A stretch of DNA of 64,000 nucleotides from Myxococcales bacterium (GTDB lineage Bacteria > Myxococcota_A > Polyangia > Polyangiales > Ga0077539): the NCBI GenBank assembly GCA_013298625.1, contig JAAFIF010000012.1, positions 62,001 to 126,000 of the forward strand, written 5' to 3'. The notes under the pieces were generated by a model. That model ran no database searches, had not been told where the DNA came from, and was given only the letters and a program-made list of their open reading frames with translations. The position numbers and the translations under genes were made by a program. Of this stretch, positions 7,574 through 17,017 are shown piece by piece; positions within the stretch are counted from its first letter, which is position 1; every line of letters starts with the position of its first letter.

Positions 7574-10159
7574 ATGACGCAACGCAAAGACACAAAGCCC
7601 AACGTGACTGCCGCACAGCCCGAAGCGCACCCGCGCTCGGGCTTCGTGCGCGTGCGCGGGGCGCGAGAGAACAACCTTCGCGACGTGTACGTGGACATTC
7701 CGCGGGACGCGCTCGTGGTCTTCACCGGCGTCTCGGGCTCGGGCAAGTCTTCGCTCGCGTTCGGAACGCTCTACGCAGAAGCCCAGCGCCGCTACCTCGA
7801 GTCCGTCTCGCCGTACGCGCGCAGGCTCTTCGATCAAATGCCCGTCCCCGCGGTGGACGACATCGACGGCCTTCCCCCGGCGGTGGCGCTGCAACAACAG
7901 CGCGGGACGCCGACAGCGCGCTCGTCCGTCGGCAGCGTCACCACCCTCTCGAACCTCTTGCGCATGCTCTTCTCGCGGGCGGGAACGTACCCTCCGGGCC
8001 AGAGCATCCTCTACGCCGAGGCGTTCTCGCCCAACACTCCCGAAGGCGCGTGCCCGAGCTGTCACGGCCTCGGACGCGTGTACGAAGCGACCGAGCGCTC
8101 GATGGTCCCCGACGACTCGCTCACCATTCGCGAGCGCGCCGTCGCCGCGTGGCCGACCGCGTGGGGCGGGCAAAACCAGCGGGACATCTTGGTGACGCTC
8201 GGCATCGACGTGGACGTCCCGTGGAGGTCTCTGCCCAAGAAGACCCGCGACTGGATCTTGTTCACCGAAGAGCAGCCCGTCGTCCCTGTGTACGCAGGGT
8301 TCACCCCCGAGGAGACGCGGCGCGCGGTCAAGCGCAAGGCCGAGCCGAGCTACATGGGCACGTTTTCGAGCGCGAAGCGGCACGTGATGCACACCTTCGC
8401 CAACTCGCAGAGCGCCGCGATGAAGAAGCGCGCGCTCTCGTTCATGGTCGGGAGCGATTGCAAAACGTGTGACGGAAAGCAGCTCCGCCGCGAGTCCCTC
8501 TCCGTCACCTTCGCGGGCCACGACATCGCCGCGCTCTCTCGCCTCTCGCTCGAGCGCATCGCGCGCATCTTTCGCCCGTACGCCAGCGGTGACGCGAGCA
8601 CCGCGGATGCCAAGAAGCACCCCGAGCGCGCGCTCGTCGCGCGGCGGATCGCCGAAGACGCCGTCGCGCGGCTCGATGTGCTGCTCGACCTCGGCCTCGG
8701 ATACCTCTCGCTCGACCGAAGCACACCCACGCTCTCGCCAGGAGAATTGCAGCGACTTCGACTCGCGACGCAGGTGCGATCGAACCTCTTCGGCGTCGTG
8801 TACGTCCTCGATGAGCCCTCGGCCGGGCTGCACCCCGCGGACACCGAAGCGCTGCTGCGCGCGCTCGACAAGCTGAAGGCCGCGGGCAACTCGCTCTTCG
8901 TCGTCGAGCACGAGATCGACGTGATCCGAAAGGCCGACTGGATCGTCGACGTCGGTCCCGCTGCCGGAGAGCGCGGCGGACAAGTGCTCTACAGCGGTCC
9001 CCCCGAAGGGCTGCGCGCGGTCGAAGCGTCGCAGACCCGACGGCATCTCTTCGCGCTCGACCCGATCGCGCCGAGAGACGTTCGCGCGCCGAAGGCGTGG
9101 CTCGAGCTCACGGGGGTGAGCCGCAACAATCTGCGCGGGTTGGACGTGCGATTTCCGCTGCAGACGCTCACGAGCGTGACGGGCGTCTCGGGCTCGGGAA
9201 AGTCCAGCCTCGTTAGCCAGGCGCTCGTCGAGCTCGTAGCGACTGCGCTGGGACACGAGCCCCGCGAAGGCGACGACGACGAGGACGTGGATGCTCTCGA
9301 CGCGCCGGCGATCGAGCCGGTGGGCGGGAGCATTGCTGCGGGCATCGAGCACATCAAGCGGCTCGTTCGCGTGGATCAGCGGCCCATCGGCCGCACGCCG
9401 CGCTCGAACCTCGCGACGTACACGGGGCTCTTCGACCCGGTGCGAAAGCTCTTCGCCGCGACGAAGGCCGCCAAGGCGAAGGGGTACGACGCGGGGCGAT
9501 TCTCGTTCAACGTCGCGAAGGGCCGCTGCGACAACTGCGAAGGAGAGGGCTTCGTCTCGGTCGAGATGCTCTTTTTGCCCAGCGTGTACGCGCCCTGTCC
9601 TGCGTGTCAGGGCGCGCGGTACAACGCCGAGACCCTCGCGGTGAAGCACAGGGATCGCTCGATCGCCGACGTGCTTCGGATGACCGTCGACGAGGCGTAC
9701 GAGTTCTTCGCGGACGAGCCCACGGTGCACCGCTCGCTGCACGTCGTGCGCGAAGTGGGCTTGGGGTATCTTCGCCTCGGGCAGCCTGCGACCGAGCTCT
9801 CGGGCGGAGAAGCGCAGCGGATCAAGCTCGCGACGGAGCTTCAGCGCGCGCAGCGCGGGGACAGCTTGTACGTGCTCGACGAGCCGACGACGGGCCTTCA
9901 CCCTGCGGACGTCGAGCGGCTGCTCGCGCAGCTCGACCGGCTCGTGAGCGCAGGAAACACCGTGATCGTCGTCGAGCACGACATGCGCGTGGTGGCGGCG
10001 AGCGACTGGGTGATCGACATCGGGCCGGGCGCCGGTGAAGAGGGCGGACGCGTGGTGGTGGCGGGTCCGCCAGCGAAGCTCGCGGCCAGCGCGAAGAGCA
10101 AGACGGCGCCGTACCTCGCGCGGTTCATCGCGGATTCGAAGGGCGCTCGCGCTCGGTGA
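7574..10159 (+). CDS. uvrA: Excinuclease ABC subunit A, short UvrA-type ATPase
   Basis: 861 residues, shorter than canonical UvrA (about 940). Both ABC modules are complete: two Walker A motifs (GVSGSGKSS twice), two signature motifs (LSPGELQRLRLAT and LSGGEAQRIKLAT) and two Walker B/D-loops (VLDEPSAGLHP and VLDEPTTGLHP). The zinc modules are also visible: CPSCHGLG, CKTCDG, CDNCEGEG and CPACQG. UvrA dimers find helix-distorting DNA lesions and load UvrB in nucleotide excision repair. The size and sequence style (TARSSVGSVT, a reduced insertion region) suggest a UvrA2-like paralogue rather than the main UvrA. Start chosen at the ATG before the lysine-rich N-terminus; a longer in-frame extension runs through the opposite-strand gene. 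Confidence 0.9.
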   Translation: MTQRKDTKPNVTAAQPEAHPRSGFVRVRGARENNLRDVYVDIPRDALVVFTGVSGSGKSSLAFGTLYAEAQRRYLESVSPYARRLFDQMPVPAVDDIDGLPPAVALQQQRGTPTARSSVGSVTTLSNLLRMLFSRAGTYPPGQSILYAEAFSPNTPEGACPSCHGLGRVYEATERSMVPDDSLTIRERAVAAWPTAWGGQNQRDILVTLGIDVDVPWRSLPKKTRDWILFTEEQPVVPVYAGFTPEETRRAVKRKAEPSYMGTFSSAKRHVMHTFANSQSAAMKKRALSFMVGSDCKTCDGKQLRRESLSVTFAGHDIAALSRLSLERIARIFRPYASGDASTADAKKHPERALVARRIAEDAVARLDVLLDLGLGYLSLDRSTPTLSPGELQRLRLATQVRSNLFGVVYVLDEPSAGLHPADTEALLRALDKLKAAGNSLFVVEHEIDVIRKADWIVDVGPAAGERGGQVLYSGPPEGLRAVEASQTRRHLFALDPIAPRDVRAPKAWLELTGVSRNNLRGLDVRFPLQTLTSVTGVSGSGKSSLVSQALVELVATALGHEPREGDDDEDVDALDAPAIEPVGGSIAAGIEHIKRLVRVDQRPIGRTPRSNLATYTGLFDPVRKLFAATKAAKAKGYDAGRFSFNVAKGRCDNCEGEGFVSVEMLFLPSVYAPCPACQGARYNAETLAVKHRDRSIADVLRMTVDEAYEFFADEPTVHRSLHVVREVGLGYLRLGQPATELSGGEAQRIKLATELQRAQRGDSLYVLDEPTTGLHPADVERLLAQLDRLVSAGNTVIVVEHDMRVVAASDWVIDIGPGAGEEGGRVVVAGPPAKLAASAKSKTAPYLARFIADSKGARAR

Positions 10160-10172
10160 GCGAAGCTGGCGC

Positions 10173-12296
10173 TCACCCGATGGGGCTGTAGCAGACGTTG
10201 GCGAAGCACGAGAGCCCAGCGCAGCAGTCGCCGCTCGCGCCACAGGTCTGCGCTTCGCGTCGGCACTCCGCAGGCGGCGGAGGCTGGCAGGTGCTGCGCG
10301 CAGGCATCGCGGGGTCGGGACGGCATCGCCCAGTGCAACACTCACCGTCGCTGGTGCACACGTTGGTGGTCGCGCGACACGCGACGGGGGCCCAGTAGGC
10401 GCCGAAGTTTCCGGTCGTGATGTCTTGGCCTGGCAGCCAGTAGGCGACGCGGGAGGGATCGGTTCCCGGCGGCGCGTTGGTGTCGATCGCGGCGACCCAC
10501 AGCTGCAGTCGACCGCCGCCGCGCCCCTGCGAGCGAAGCCCGCGCGTGCCAGCCTGCGCGTTGCCGTACTCGCGCCGCGACATAAACGCGAGCCAGTAGT
10601 ATCCGCTGGTCTCGCTCTCTCCCGTCGTAAACGGCGAGAACGTCGGCCAATACGAATCTCGGCCCGAATCGCCGCCGTTTGCTCGATCGAGGCGCCGAGG
10701 CGCGCCGCCCGTTCGCGGGATCAGATACAGCGCGCCGCCATACGGTCGCGGGTCATTGATGTTCACGAACGAGTCGCCCGAGTACGAGTGTTCGCCGTGG
10801 GCGAAGGCGATCATCCGCGAGTCCGGCGACCAGGTCGGGTGAGCGTCCGCGGCGCCGCCTTCGGACGCCATCGCGAGATCCGCGCCTCGGTGCAACGTCG
10901 TGGGCGGAAGAAACGTGTCGATGTCAGCGGCTTCGATCACCGCGAGGTTGCCGCGGGTGTAGACGTCTCCGCCGCCATCTTCACGCTGGATGAAGGCGAC
11001 CGCGCCCCCGTTTGGCGACCACTCGGGGTGGATCGCGTTGGCTGCGGGCAGTCCCGCGGCGGCCACTGGATCTCCGGTTCGCGCGTTGTACGACCGCATG
11101 GCGCCGGTGCGCGTCACGCCGAGCAGCCGCGCCGCGGTGGGGTCGAACGTGAGAAACCACGCGTCCGAAATCCGATTCGTCGCGAAGAGCGATGGCGACG
11201 GATCCGCGGACAAATCAGCGGTAAAGTCGAACACGGCGGCGCCGTCTACCCCTCCGCCGAGCGGCGTCGCGAGAAAGCGCCCGTCGCGAGACGCCGTGTG
11301 GCAGCCCGGGCAACGCTGGCCTCGCACGGGGTCCGGCGGCGGGTTTGGAATCGCGCGGGTCCGTTCGGCGGTGCCGTCCGCGACGCGCATCACCTGCCCC
11401 TCCGTCGCGCCGGTCCAGTACCAGTAGTACACGTTGCCGTAGATGCCGCCGCGCGCGAAGGAGAAGCGCACGGGGGCGCCAGAGATGACCGCGCTGCCGT
11501 CCGCGAGCGAGCGATCGACGGTGATCGTGCACGCGGCGCCCGGATCGCTGTCGGCGAGCAGCCGCCAGAGCGCGCGATCGACGGTCCAGTCGTAGCGAAA
11601 GCCCGCGCGGTCGAAGGGAACGTACGCGGTGATGGACGCGTGTGGCTTGCGAATTTGCACGCGAAACACGTCGCCCATCGCCCCGCGCTCCCACTGGATG
11701 TCCGCGGGCGCGACGTTGTTGGGCATCACGGCGCCGTCGAGGGGATAGAGCACGTTCGCGGCGCGAGCGGCGTCGACCACTGGGACGTCGGCGAAGCGCG
11801 CCGAGGCTTGGGCGACGGTTCCCGCCGTCGCGATCGAGCGCTCGACGATGAGCTCGATCATAGCCGTCGCAGAGAGCGGAACACCGCCGGCGCCTGGCGC
11901 GCGAACGGTGATCGTCGTGACGCCACCACTCGCGCCCGAAGCGGTGAACGTCCCGTCCATGGCGATCGCGCCGAGCCGATCGTTGTCGAGCGACCACGCG
12001 CCGTTGTCGATCGCGCTTCGACCTCCGTCGCGGCGAACAGCGAAGGCGCGCAGGCGAACAGTGGCGGGCGCCGCGTCACGGATCACGAGCGTGCTCATTG
12101 CGGGATCGACGACCAACGACAGGACGTCGTCGGGCCGCTCGACGCTCGTGTCAGGGAGCGCGTCGGCGCCGGGCGCGCTCACGTCGATGGCGACGTCGGG
12201 GACGGCGCTGTCAGCCTGAGGAGTGCTGGGAGTGGAGCAAGCGACGGCGCCGAGCGCCACGAGAACAACGGAGCTACGCACGGGGGTGTCGACCAT
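10173..12296 (-). CDS. TolB/PD40-like propeller lipoprotein with Cys-knot tail
   Basis: 707 residues from the ATG at 12296, which gives a lipoprotein signal ending GAVAC (Cys20); upstream in-frame starts lie in the region before hrpB. An Ig-like region near residues 50-130 is followed by a propeller of PD40-like blades such as HPEWSPNGGAVAFIQ and HPTWSPDSRMIAFAHGE. A CPGCH motif lies about midway through the protein, a canonical CxxCH haem-binding pattern in an otherwise non-cytochrome setting. The C-terminal 65 residues hold two Cys-rich units (CTSDGECCTGRC and CGASGDCCAGLSC), a pattern seen in exported myxobacterial proteins. Surface lipoprotein of unknown role. Convergent with uvrA, 13 bp apart. 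Confidence 0.8.
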   Translation of the reverse strand: MVDTPVRSSVVLVALGAVACSTPSTPQADSAVPDVAIDVSAPGADALPDTSVERPDDVLSLVVDPAMSTLVIRDAAPATVRLRAFAVRRDGGRSAIDNGAWSLDNDRLGAIAMDGTFTASGASGGVTTITVRAPGAGGVPLSATAMIELIVERSIATAGTVAQASARFADVPVVDAARAANVLYPLDGAVMPNNVAPADIQWERGAMGDVFRVQIRKPHASITAYVPFDRAGFRYDWTVDRALWRLLADSDPGAACTITVDRSLADGSAVISGAPVRFSFARGGIYGNVYYWYWTGATEGQVMRVADGTAERTRAIPNPPPDPVRGQRCPGCHTASRDGRFLATPLGGGVDGAAVFDFTADLSADPSPSLFATNRISDAWFLTFDPTAARLLGVTRTGAMRSYNARTGDPVAAAGLPAANAIHPEWSPNGGAVAFIQREDGGGDVYTRGNLAVIEAADIDTFLPPTTLHRGADLAMASEGGAADAHPTWSPDSRMIAFAHGEHSYSGDSFVNINDPRPYGGALYLIPRTGGAPRRLDRANGGDSGRDSYWPTFSPFTTGESETSGYYWLAFMSRREYGNAQAGTRGLRSQGRGGGRLQLWVAAIDTNAPPGTDPSRVAYWLPGQDITTGNFGAYWAPVACRATTNVCTSDGECCTGRCRPDPAMPARSTCQPPPPAECRREAQTCGASGDCCAGLSCFANVCYSPIG

Positions 12297-12382
12297 GTTC
12301 GCACGAAGCGCGCGTTCGGCGGAGTCGCCGACAGATGCGCGCATGCCGCGCGCGTGCGATAGCGTCGCGCTGCGAGACACCA

Positions 12383-14755
12383 TTGGAGCCCACACTCTCT
12401 CTGCCCATCGACGCGCACCGCGCGCGATTCACCGCGATGATCTCCGAGGGCCCGGTGGTGATCACGTCGCCGACGGGGTCGGGAAAGTCCACGCAGGTTC
12501 CGCGTTGGTGCGAAGGGCGCGTGCTCGTGGTCGAGCCTCGGCGCATCGCGTGCCGCGCGTTGGCCACGCGCGTGGCAGAGCTCGAGTCGACGCGGCTCGG
12601 CGACGCCGTGGGCTACAGCGTGCGCGACGAGCGACGCGCGACGGACCGCACGCGGATCACCTTCGCGACGCCCGGAATCGCGCTGCGGACGCTCGATCAG
12701 TGGCCCTCGTACGAGACCATCGTGCTCGACGAGTTTCACGAGCGCGGGCTCGAGACGGACCTCTTGCTCGGCATGCTTCGCAAGCGGTACCGAGGGCGGC
12801 TCGTGGTGATGTCCGCGACGCTCGAGGGCGAGCGCGTCGCGGCGCACGTCGGCGGCGCGCTGTTGCGCGCAGAGGGCAGGATGTATCCCGTGGACGTGCG
12901 CTACGGGACGGACAAGACCCTCTTGCCGTCGCAAGACAACCTCGACGCGCGCGTGCGTCGAGCGCTCGAGCAGTCGCGCAGAGACCCCGGCGACGTCCTC
13001 GTGTTTCTCCCCGGAAAGTCCGAGATCCGCGAGGTCTCCCGCGCCCTTCGCGGCGACGGGAGCATCGAGCTCATCGAGCTGCACGGATCGCTCTCGCTCG
13101 AAGAGCAGTCGCGCGCGTTTCGGCCGAGCGATCGGCGCAAGGTCGTGCTCGCGACCAACGTGGCCGAGACGTCGCTGACGATCCCGGGCATCGGCGTGGT
13201 GATCGACGGAGGGCTCGTTCGACAGACGAGGTACTTTCAGGGCCGCGGCCACTTGATGCTGGTTCCGATCGCGCAGGACAGCGCCGATCAGCGCGCGGGC
13301 CGCGCGGGACGAACGGCGCCCGGCGTGTGCTATCGGCTCTGGAGCGCCGCCGCGAAGCTCTCGCCCGTCACCGCGCCAGAGATCTACCGCGAGTCGCTGG
13401 TCCCGCTGCTGCTCAGCGCCGCTGCGTGCGGAGAGACCCCCGAGGCGCTGCCCCTGCTCGACCCTGCGAAGGATCACGCGGTCGCGACGGCCCGCGAAGA
13501 CCTCGTCGCGCTCGGCGCGCTCGACGGACGCGGCGCGATCACCGCGCGCGGAAGGGCGCTGTTCGACCTTCCCATCGACGCTCCGCTGGGCCGTTTGCTG
13601 GTCGAAGCCGAGGCCACGGGCTGCATCGACGACGCGATCGACCTCGTCAGCGTGCTCGCCAACGGACGTCCGTTGTTCGCGCGCGGACCGCGACCGCAGG
13701 ACCCAGCAGACGACCTGCGCTCGTGCGGCTGCGACGCGACGGCGACCATCCGCGCCGTGCGCGGCGGTGATCCCCTCGCCCACGGGCTCGACCGCGTGGC
13801 GCTCGACGAAGCGCGGCGCGTGCGGGCACGACTGCGGGCGATGTACGGGCTCGACGCGCGATCGGTGGGCCCCTTCGAGGTCGACCGCGCGCGGCTCGCG
13901 CGCACGGCGTTGGCGGCGGATCCGCGGTGCGTTCACGTCGCGCGAAAGCGCGGCAACGACGTCGCGTTCAGCAACGGCGGGACCGAGATCGAGCTCGGCC
14001 GCGACAGCGCGGTCCGCGGCGCCGAAGGGCTCGAAGCGATCGCCGTGCTCGCCACGCGCGCCTTCGGCGACGGCCGCGAGACCACCGTCGAGGTCACGTG
14101 CGCGACGCCGCTCGCGCTGCCGTGGCTGGTCGCCGCGGGGCTCGGGCGCGATCGGCTCGGCGCGGTCACCGTCGATCACGGCCGCGTGCTCGCGACGGTC
14201 GAGCGCGTGTATGCGCGCAAGGTGATCGAGAGCCGCGAAGAGACCCCCGTGGGCGCCGTGGCGCGCGCGGCGATCGGCGAGCTCTTCGTGCGCGGCTCGG
14301 TGCTGAAGGGATCGCTGCCCGAAGCGAAGCAGCGGCTCGCGGCGTGGGCGCTCGCGACGCAGCTGCGCGCGACGGGCTACGCGTTCGACGACGACTCGTG
14401 GGCGCCGCTCGAAGCAGAGCAACGCGAGCTCGCCGCGTGGGTCGCGGCTCGACTCGAAGCGCTGGGCGTCGAGACCGGAGAGGACCTCGCGCTGCTCTCA
14501 CCGGGAGATTTGCTGCCTCCCGAGCTTCCGTACGCGGCGAAGGCGCAGATCGAGAAGGAGTACCCGCTCGTGGTCACCGTCGGCGACGCGCGGTACGAGG
14601 TCGACTACGACGTGCCCGCGCGCACGGCGACGCTTCGGATGGTGAAGGGCATCCGCAAGGATCCTCCGCCGCTCGGGTACCTGCCGAAATTCACGGGAAT
14701 GAAGATCATCGTCGAGGCGGGCCGCTCGCTGTGGGTGCTGCGCGAGCGCGGATGA
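12383..14755 (+). CDS. hrpB: HrpB-type DEAH-family ATP-dependent helicase
   Basis: 790 residues if translation begins at the TTG at 12383 (giving MEPTLSLPIDAHR). An ATG at 12335 and another at 12437 are the alternatives. Motif I SPTGSGKST (about residue 29), motif II DEFHER (the HrpB form of DEAH), motif III MSATLEG, motif V ATNVAETSLTIPG and motif VI QRAGRAGRTAPG are all present, followed by HA2-like and C-terminal regions. HrpA/HrpB helicases unwind RNA using NTP; HrpB itself has no settled role. It is divergent from the PD40 lipoprotein gene and 53 bp upstream of a lipoprotein gene on the same strand. Confidence 0.88.
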   Translation: MEPTLSLPIDAHRARFTAMISEGPVVITSPTGSGKSTQVPRWCEGRVLVVEPRRIACRALATRVAELESTRLGDAVGYSVRDERRATDRTRITFATPGIALRTLDQWPSYETIVLDEFHERGLETDLLLGMLRKRYRGRLVVMSATLEGERVAAHVGGALLRAEGRMYPVDVRYGTDKTLLPSQDNLDARVRRALEQSRRDPGDVLVFLPGKSEIREVSRALRGDGSIELIELHGSLSLEEQSRAFRPSDRRKVVLATNVAETSLTIPGIGVVIDGGLVRQTRYFQGRGHLMLVPIAQDSADQRAGRAGRTAPGVCYRLWSAAAKLSPVTAPEIYRESLVPLLLSAAACGETPEALPLLDPAKDHAVATAREDLVALGALDGRGAITARGRALFDLPIDAPLGRLLVEAEATGCIDDAIDLVSVLANGRPLFARGPRPQDPADDLRSCGCDATATIRAVRGGDPLAHGLDRVALDEARRVRARLRAMYGLDARSVGPFEVDRARLARTALAADPRCVHVARKRGNDVAFSNGGTEIELGRDSAVRGAEGLEAIAVLATRAFGDGRETTVEVTCATPLALPWLVAAGLGRDRLGAVTVDHGRVLATVERVYARKVIESREETPVGAVARAAIGELFVRGSVLKGSLPEAKQRLAAWALATQLRATGYAFDDDSWAPLEAEQRELAAWVAARLEALGVETGEDLALLSPGDLLPPELPYAAKAQIEKEYPLVVTVGDARYEVDYDVPARTATLRMVKGIRKDPPPLGYLPKFTGMKIIVEAGRSLWVLRERG

Positions 14756-14808
14756 GCGCCGTCGTCGCGCTTGCATCCGAGCGCAGAGTGCTCTCCCATC
14801 ACCGGCCC

Positions 14809-16095
14809 ATGACGACCCTTCGACCGCGACGCTCGACGCTGTTCTTTCTGCTCGCGGCCGTTGCTGCGTGCGGCGCTCCGCAGCCCTCGACGGACGCGGC
14901 GACGGACGCGGCGAGCGAGGCCAGCGCGGACGCGGCCGATCCGCTGCTGCGCTCGACCGGCGACGGGCTTCCGCCGGTGCGCATCGACACGCCGATCGAG
15001 ATCGACCCGTGCGCGGACGCGTCGTGCACGGGCGGCCGCGACGCGCAGATCCACGGCGTCTCGCTGTTCGATGGCCGCGCGCTGTGGATCGCGTACTCTG
15101 CCACCGAGGGCGGAAGCGCGAGCTTCGCGACGTACGTGACGCGAATGACCCTGGATTTGCGCACGCTGATCGCGCCGACGAGGGTCTCGACGAGCGCGGG
15201 CAACTCGATCGACCCAGAGATCGCGCGGTCGCCCAACGGACCAGTGATGGTCGCGTGGACGACCGACGACGGCAGCGGAGGGAGCAGCAATCTGCAGATC
15301 AACCTCCGAACGATCGACCCGGACACCGGGCCGCTCGGCGCGGGCGATCGTCGGTTGCAGTCGCAGTTCATGGGCGCGCCCGTGGGCGAGAACCACATGG
15401 TGAACGCCGTCGTCGCGATGGGCGCGCAGGGGTTCGCGGTGGCGGGCGTGCGGGCGACGCCAGGCGCGATGGCGTTTCAGTCGTTTGCGCAGCGGGTGAC
15501 GACGATCGGAGAGTTGATGGGCGACGCGCTCGCGCCGCAGTTCGACGCGACCGAGTCGCAAGGGCCGACGGTGGCGACCTACACCGCCACGAGCGCCCTG
15601 CGCCTCGCCTACGAGCGCGGAACGACGCAGACCACGATCCAGCTCGCGGGCTCGGACCTCGCGACGCCCGCGCGAGCGACGGACGACGGTGCTGCGCCGA
15701 CGCTGGCGAGCGACGCGCAGCGCACGGCCGTGGCGTTTACGCAGCGCAATCAGATCGTCGTGCAGGACATCAGCGCGCCCGCCGCGCCGCAGCTGCTCGC
15801 GCGGCTCGGAACCGGAGGTGTTCACCACGCGCCGCGCCTCGCGATGGACGGCCGCGGCAACGTCGCCGTCGTGTACTTCAAGAACATCTCGGGCATTCGC
15901 AACCACGTGTGGGTCGCGAAGGTGACCGCCGGCGGCGCGACGCCCGTGACGAGGCAGCTGAGCGAGCTGCCGGGCGCTCCGCCGTACCAGCCGTGCATCA
16001 CGCACATCGCGGGCGACATCTACTTCGTGCTGTGGAGCGAGGGCGCGATGAGCCCGCATTTTCGCCTGCGCGGACGCTTCATCGAGCTGCGTTGA
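14809..16095 (+). CDS. Lipoprotein, probable sialidase-like propeller
   Basis: 428 residues. The signal peptide ends AAVAAC (Cys21), followed by a short Asp/Ala linker (DAATDAASEASADAAD). The remainder is made of short repeating beta strands with patterns such as PVMVAWTTDDG and NVAVVYFKNISG, in the style of BNR/sialidase-like propellers, but without clear Asp-box motifs or catalytic residues. Family not recognised. The last 15 codons (from MSPHFRLRGRF to the stop) are duplicated with changes about 970 bp downstream, on the far side of the DUF1826 gene. Confidence 0.75.
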   Translation: MTTLRPRRSTLFFLLAAVAACGAPQPSTDAATDAASEASADAADPLLRSTGDGLPPVRIDTPIEIDPCADASCTGGRDAQIHGVSLFDGRALWIAYSATEGGSASFATYVTRMTLDLRTLIAPTRVSTSAGNSIDPEIARSPNGPVMVAWTTDDGSGGSSNLQINLRTIDPDTGPLGAGDRRLQSQFMGAPVGENHMVNAVVAMGAQGFAVAGVRATPGAMAFQSFAQRVTTIGELMGDALAPQFDATESQGPTVATYTATSALRLAYERGTTQTTIQLAGSDLATPARATDDGAAPTLASDAQRTAVAFTQRNQIVVQDISAPAAPQLLARLGTGGVHHAPRLAMDGRGNVAVVYFKNISGIRNHVWVAKVTAGGATPVTRQLSELPGAPPYQPCITHIAGDIYFVLWSEGAMSPHFRLRGRFIELR

Positions 16096-16103
16096 CCGCG
16101 ACA
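16051..16103 (+). repeat. Copy 1 of a 53-bp direct repeat flanking the DUF1826 cassette
   Basis: This stretch is the 3' end of the 14809-16095 gene plus 8 bp beyond its stop. It matches 17018-17071 with one inserted G and two substitutions. The copies share blocks such as GCATTTTCGCCTGCGCGGAC and GCTGCGTTGACCGCGACA. Copy 1 is the intact coding version. The pair encloses about 0.9 kb holding one gene and its promoter. Confidence 0.8.
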
Positions 16104-16146
16104 AGTTGAGCGTCGTCGCGAGCGAGCCGTCAGGGAATACTGCAAC

Positions 16147-16176
16147 TTGACATCTATTGCATATCTTATGCAATAG
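16147..16176 (+). promoter_or_regulatory. Promoter with overlapping palindromic operator for the DUF1826 gene
   Basis: A perfect -35 hexamer TTGACA (16147-16152) is followed at once by a perfect inverted repeat: CTATTGCATA (16154-16163), spacer TCT, and TATGCAATAG (16167-16176). The palindrome fills the region where the spacer and -10 element must lie, so a bound dimer would block the promoter. The stretch is strikingly AT-rich for this window. The arrangement resembles sites of Fur-superfamily dimeric repressors such as Zur, but it is not the textbook Zur box, so the regulator is unknown. Transcription would start around 16180, leaving an 80-bp leader before the ATG at 16262. Confidence 0.7.
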
Positions 16177-16261
16177 CATCCCTGATGCTCTACCTCTCGT
16201 TCGATTGCTCTTCGATGCATCGACCGCGCGCCGCGCGCGACAACCAAGGTCCTACGCCGTG

Positions 16262-16966
16262 ATGGACGCGCAACGAGGCTTCGCGGCGCGCACGGCAACG
16301 ACCACCGCTGCGACGAGCAGCGTCGCCGAGCGCAACGTGGATGATGTTCGGTCGAGCGTTCGACAGGTCGACGCGATCGTCGGGCTGGCGGCGATCTTCG
16401 AGCCGACGGTCAACGTGGTTCGACTCAAGCGCGCGATGGACTCGGCGCTGCTCGACGAGTGCCGCCGCGAGGTCGACCAGAAGAGCGCCGCGCGGCTGAT
16501 CGTCGTGCGCATGGACGAAGACAGCGCGCAGGACGTTCGAAGCGCGCTGTCCGCGACGCCTCACCTCGCCGAAGACGTGCTGCTCTGGAGCGAGGTCCTG
16601 GCAGAGCTTACTGGCGCCGAGCGCATCGGCGCGCGCATCGCCGTCGCCGAGTCCTCGATGTGCCCGAGGTTTCACGTCGACCGTGTGTTGCTTCGAATGG
16701 TTTGCACGTACGAGGGGCGCGGCACGGAGTTCGTCTGCAACCAGCACGTCGACCGAAGCAAGCTCGGGCACGCCGCGAAGGGCGTGCGCGACGAAGAGAG
16801 CGGACTGCTCTCGTCCGTCGATCGAATCCTCTGCGCTGAGATCGGCGAGATCGTGCTGCTCAAGGGCGAGGCGTGGCCCGACAATCTGGGGCTCGGCGCC
16901 GTGCACCGCTCGCCTGCTGCGAGCCGCGAGCAACCGCGCCTGGTGCTGACGCTCGACCCGCTCTGA
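16262..16966 (+). CDS. DUF1826 family protein
   Basis: 234 residues. Conserved DUF1826 hallmarks are visible: PTVNVVRLKR near 49-57, FHVDRVLLRMVCTYEGRGTEF around 137-157, IVLLKGEAW (197-205), GAVHRSPA (212-219) and the final LVLTLDPL. No signal peptide or membrane span, so cytoplasmic. The family has no proven activity. The HxD (His138, Asp140) and a later His215-Arg pair resemble the metal triad of cupin or 2OG-iron oxygenase folds; that is my inference. From general knowledge, DUF1826 genes often accompany COG0523 metallochaperones and zinc-responsive regulation, which fits the operator upstream. An in-frame TTG at 16157 lies inside the operator and was rejected as start. Confidence 0.82.
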   Translation: MDAQRGFAARTATTTAATSSVAERNVDDVRSSVRQVDAIVGLAAIFEPTVNVVRLKRAMDSALLDECRREVDQKSAARLIVVRMDEDSAQDVRSALSATPHLAEDVLLWSEVLAELTGAERIGARIAVAESSMCPRFHVDRVLLRMVCTYEGRGTEFVCNQHVDRSKLGHAAKGVRDEESGLLSSVDRILCAEIGEIVLLKGEAWPDNLGLGAVHRSPAASREQPRLVLTLDPL

Positions 16967-17017
16967 ACGCTCTGCGGCCGAGCGTTTCGCAGCGCGGGCA
17001 TCGCCGTCGCGCTGTGC

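Noticed and set aside
7391..10345. Long minus-strand frame covering uvrA, continuous with the Rpn-like gene
   Set aside because: It is antisense to uvrA and shows Arg/Ala/His-rich composition; only the part from the ATG at 7390 down to 6470 looks like a real protein.
16157..16261. TTG start at 16157 giving a longer DUF1826 protein
   Set aside because: The codon lies inside the palindromic operator and directly after the -35 element, and the added residues lack family similarity.
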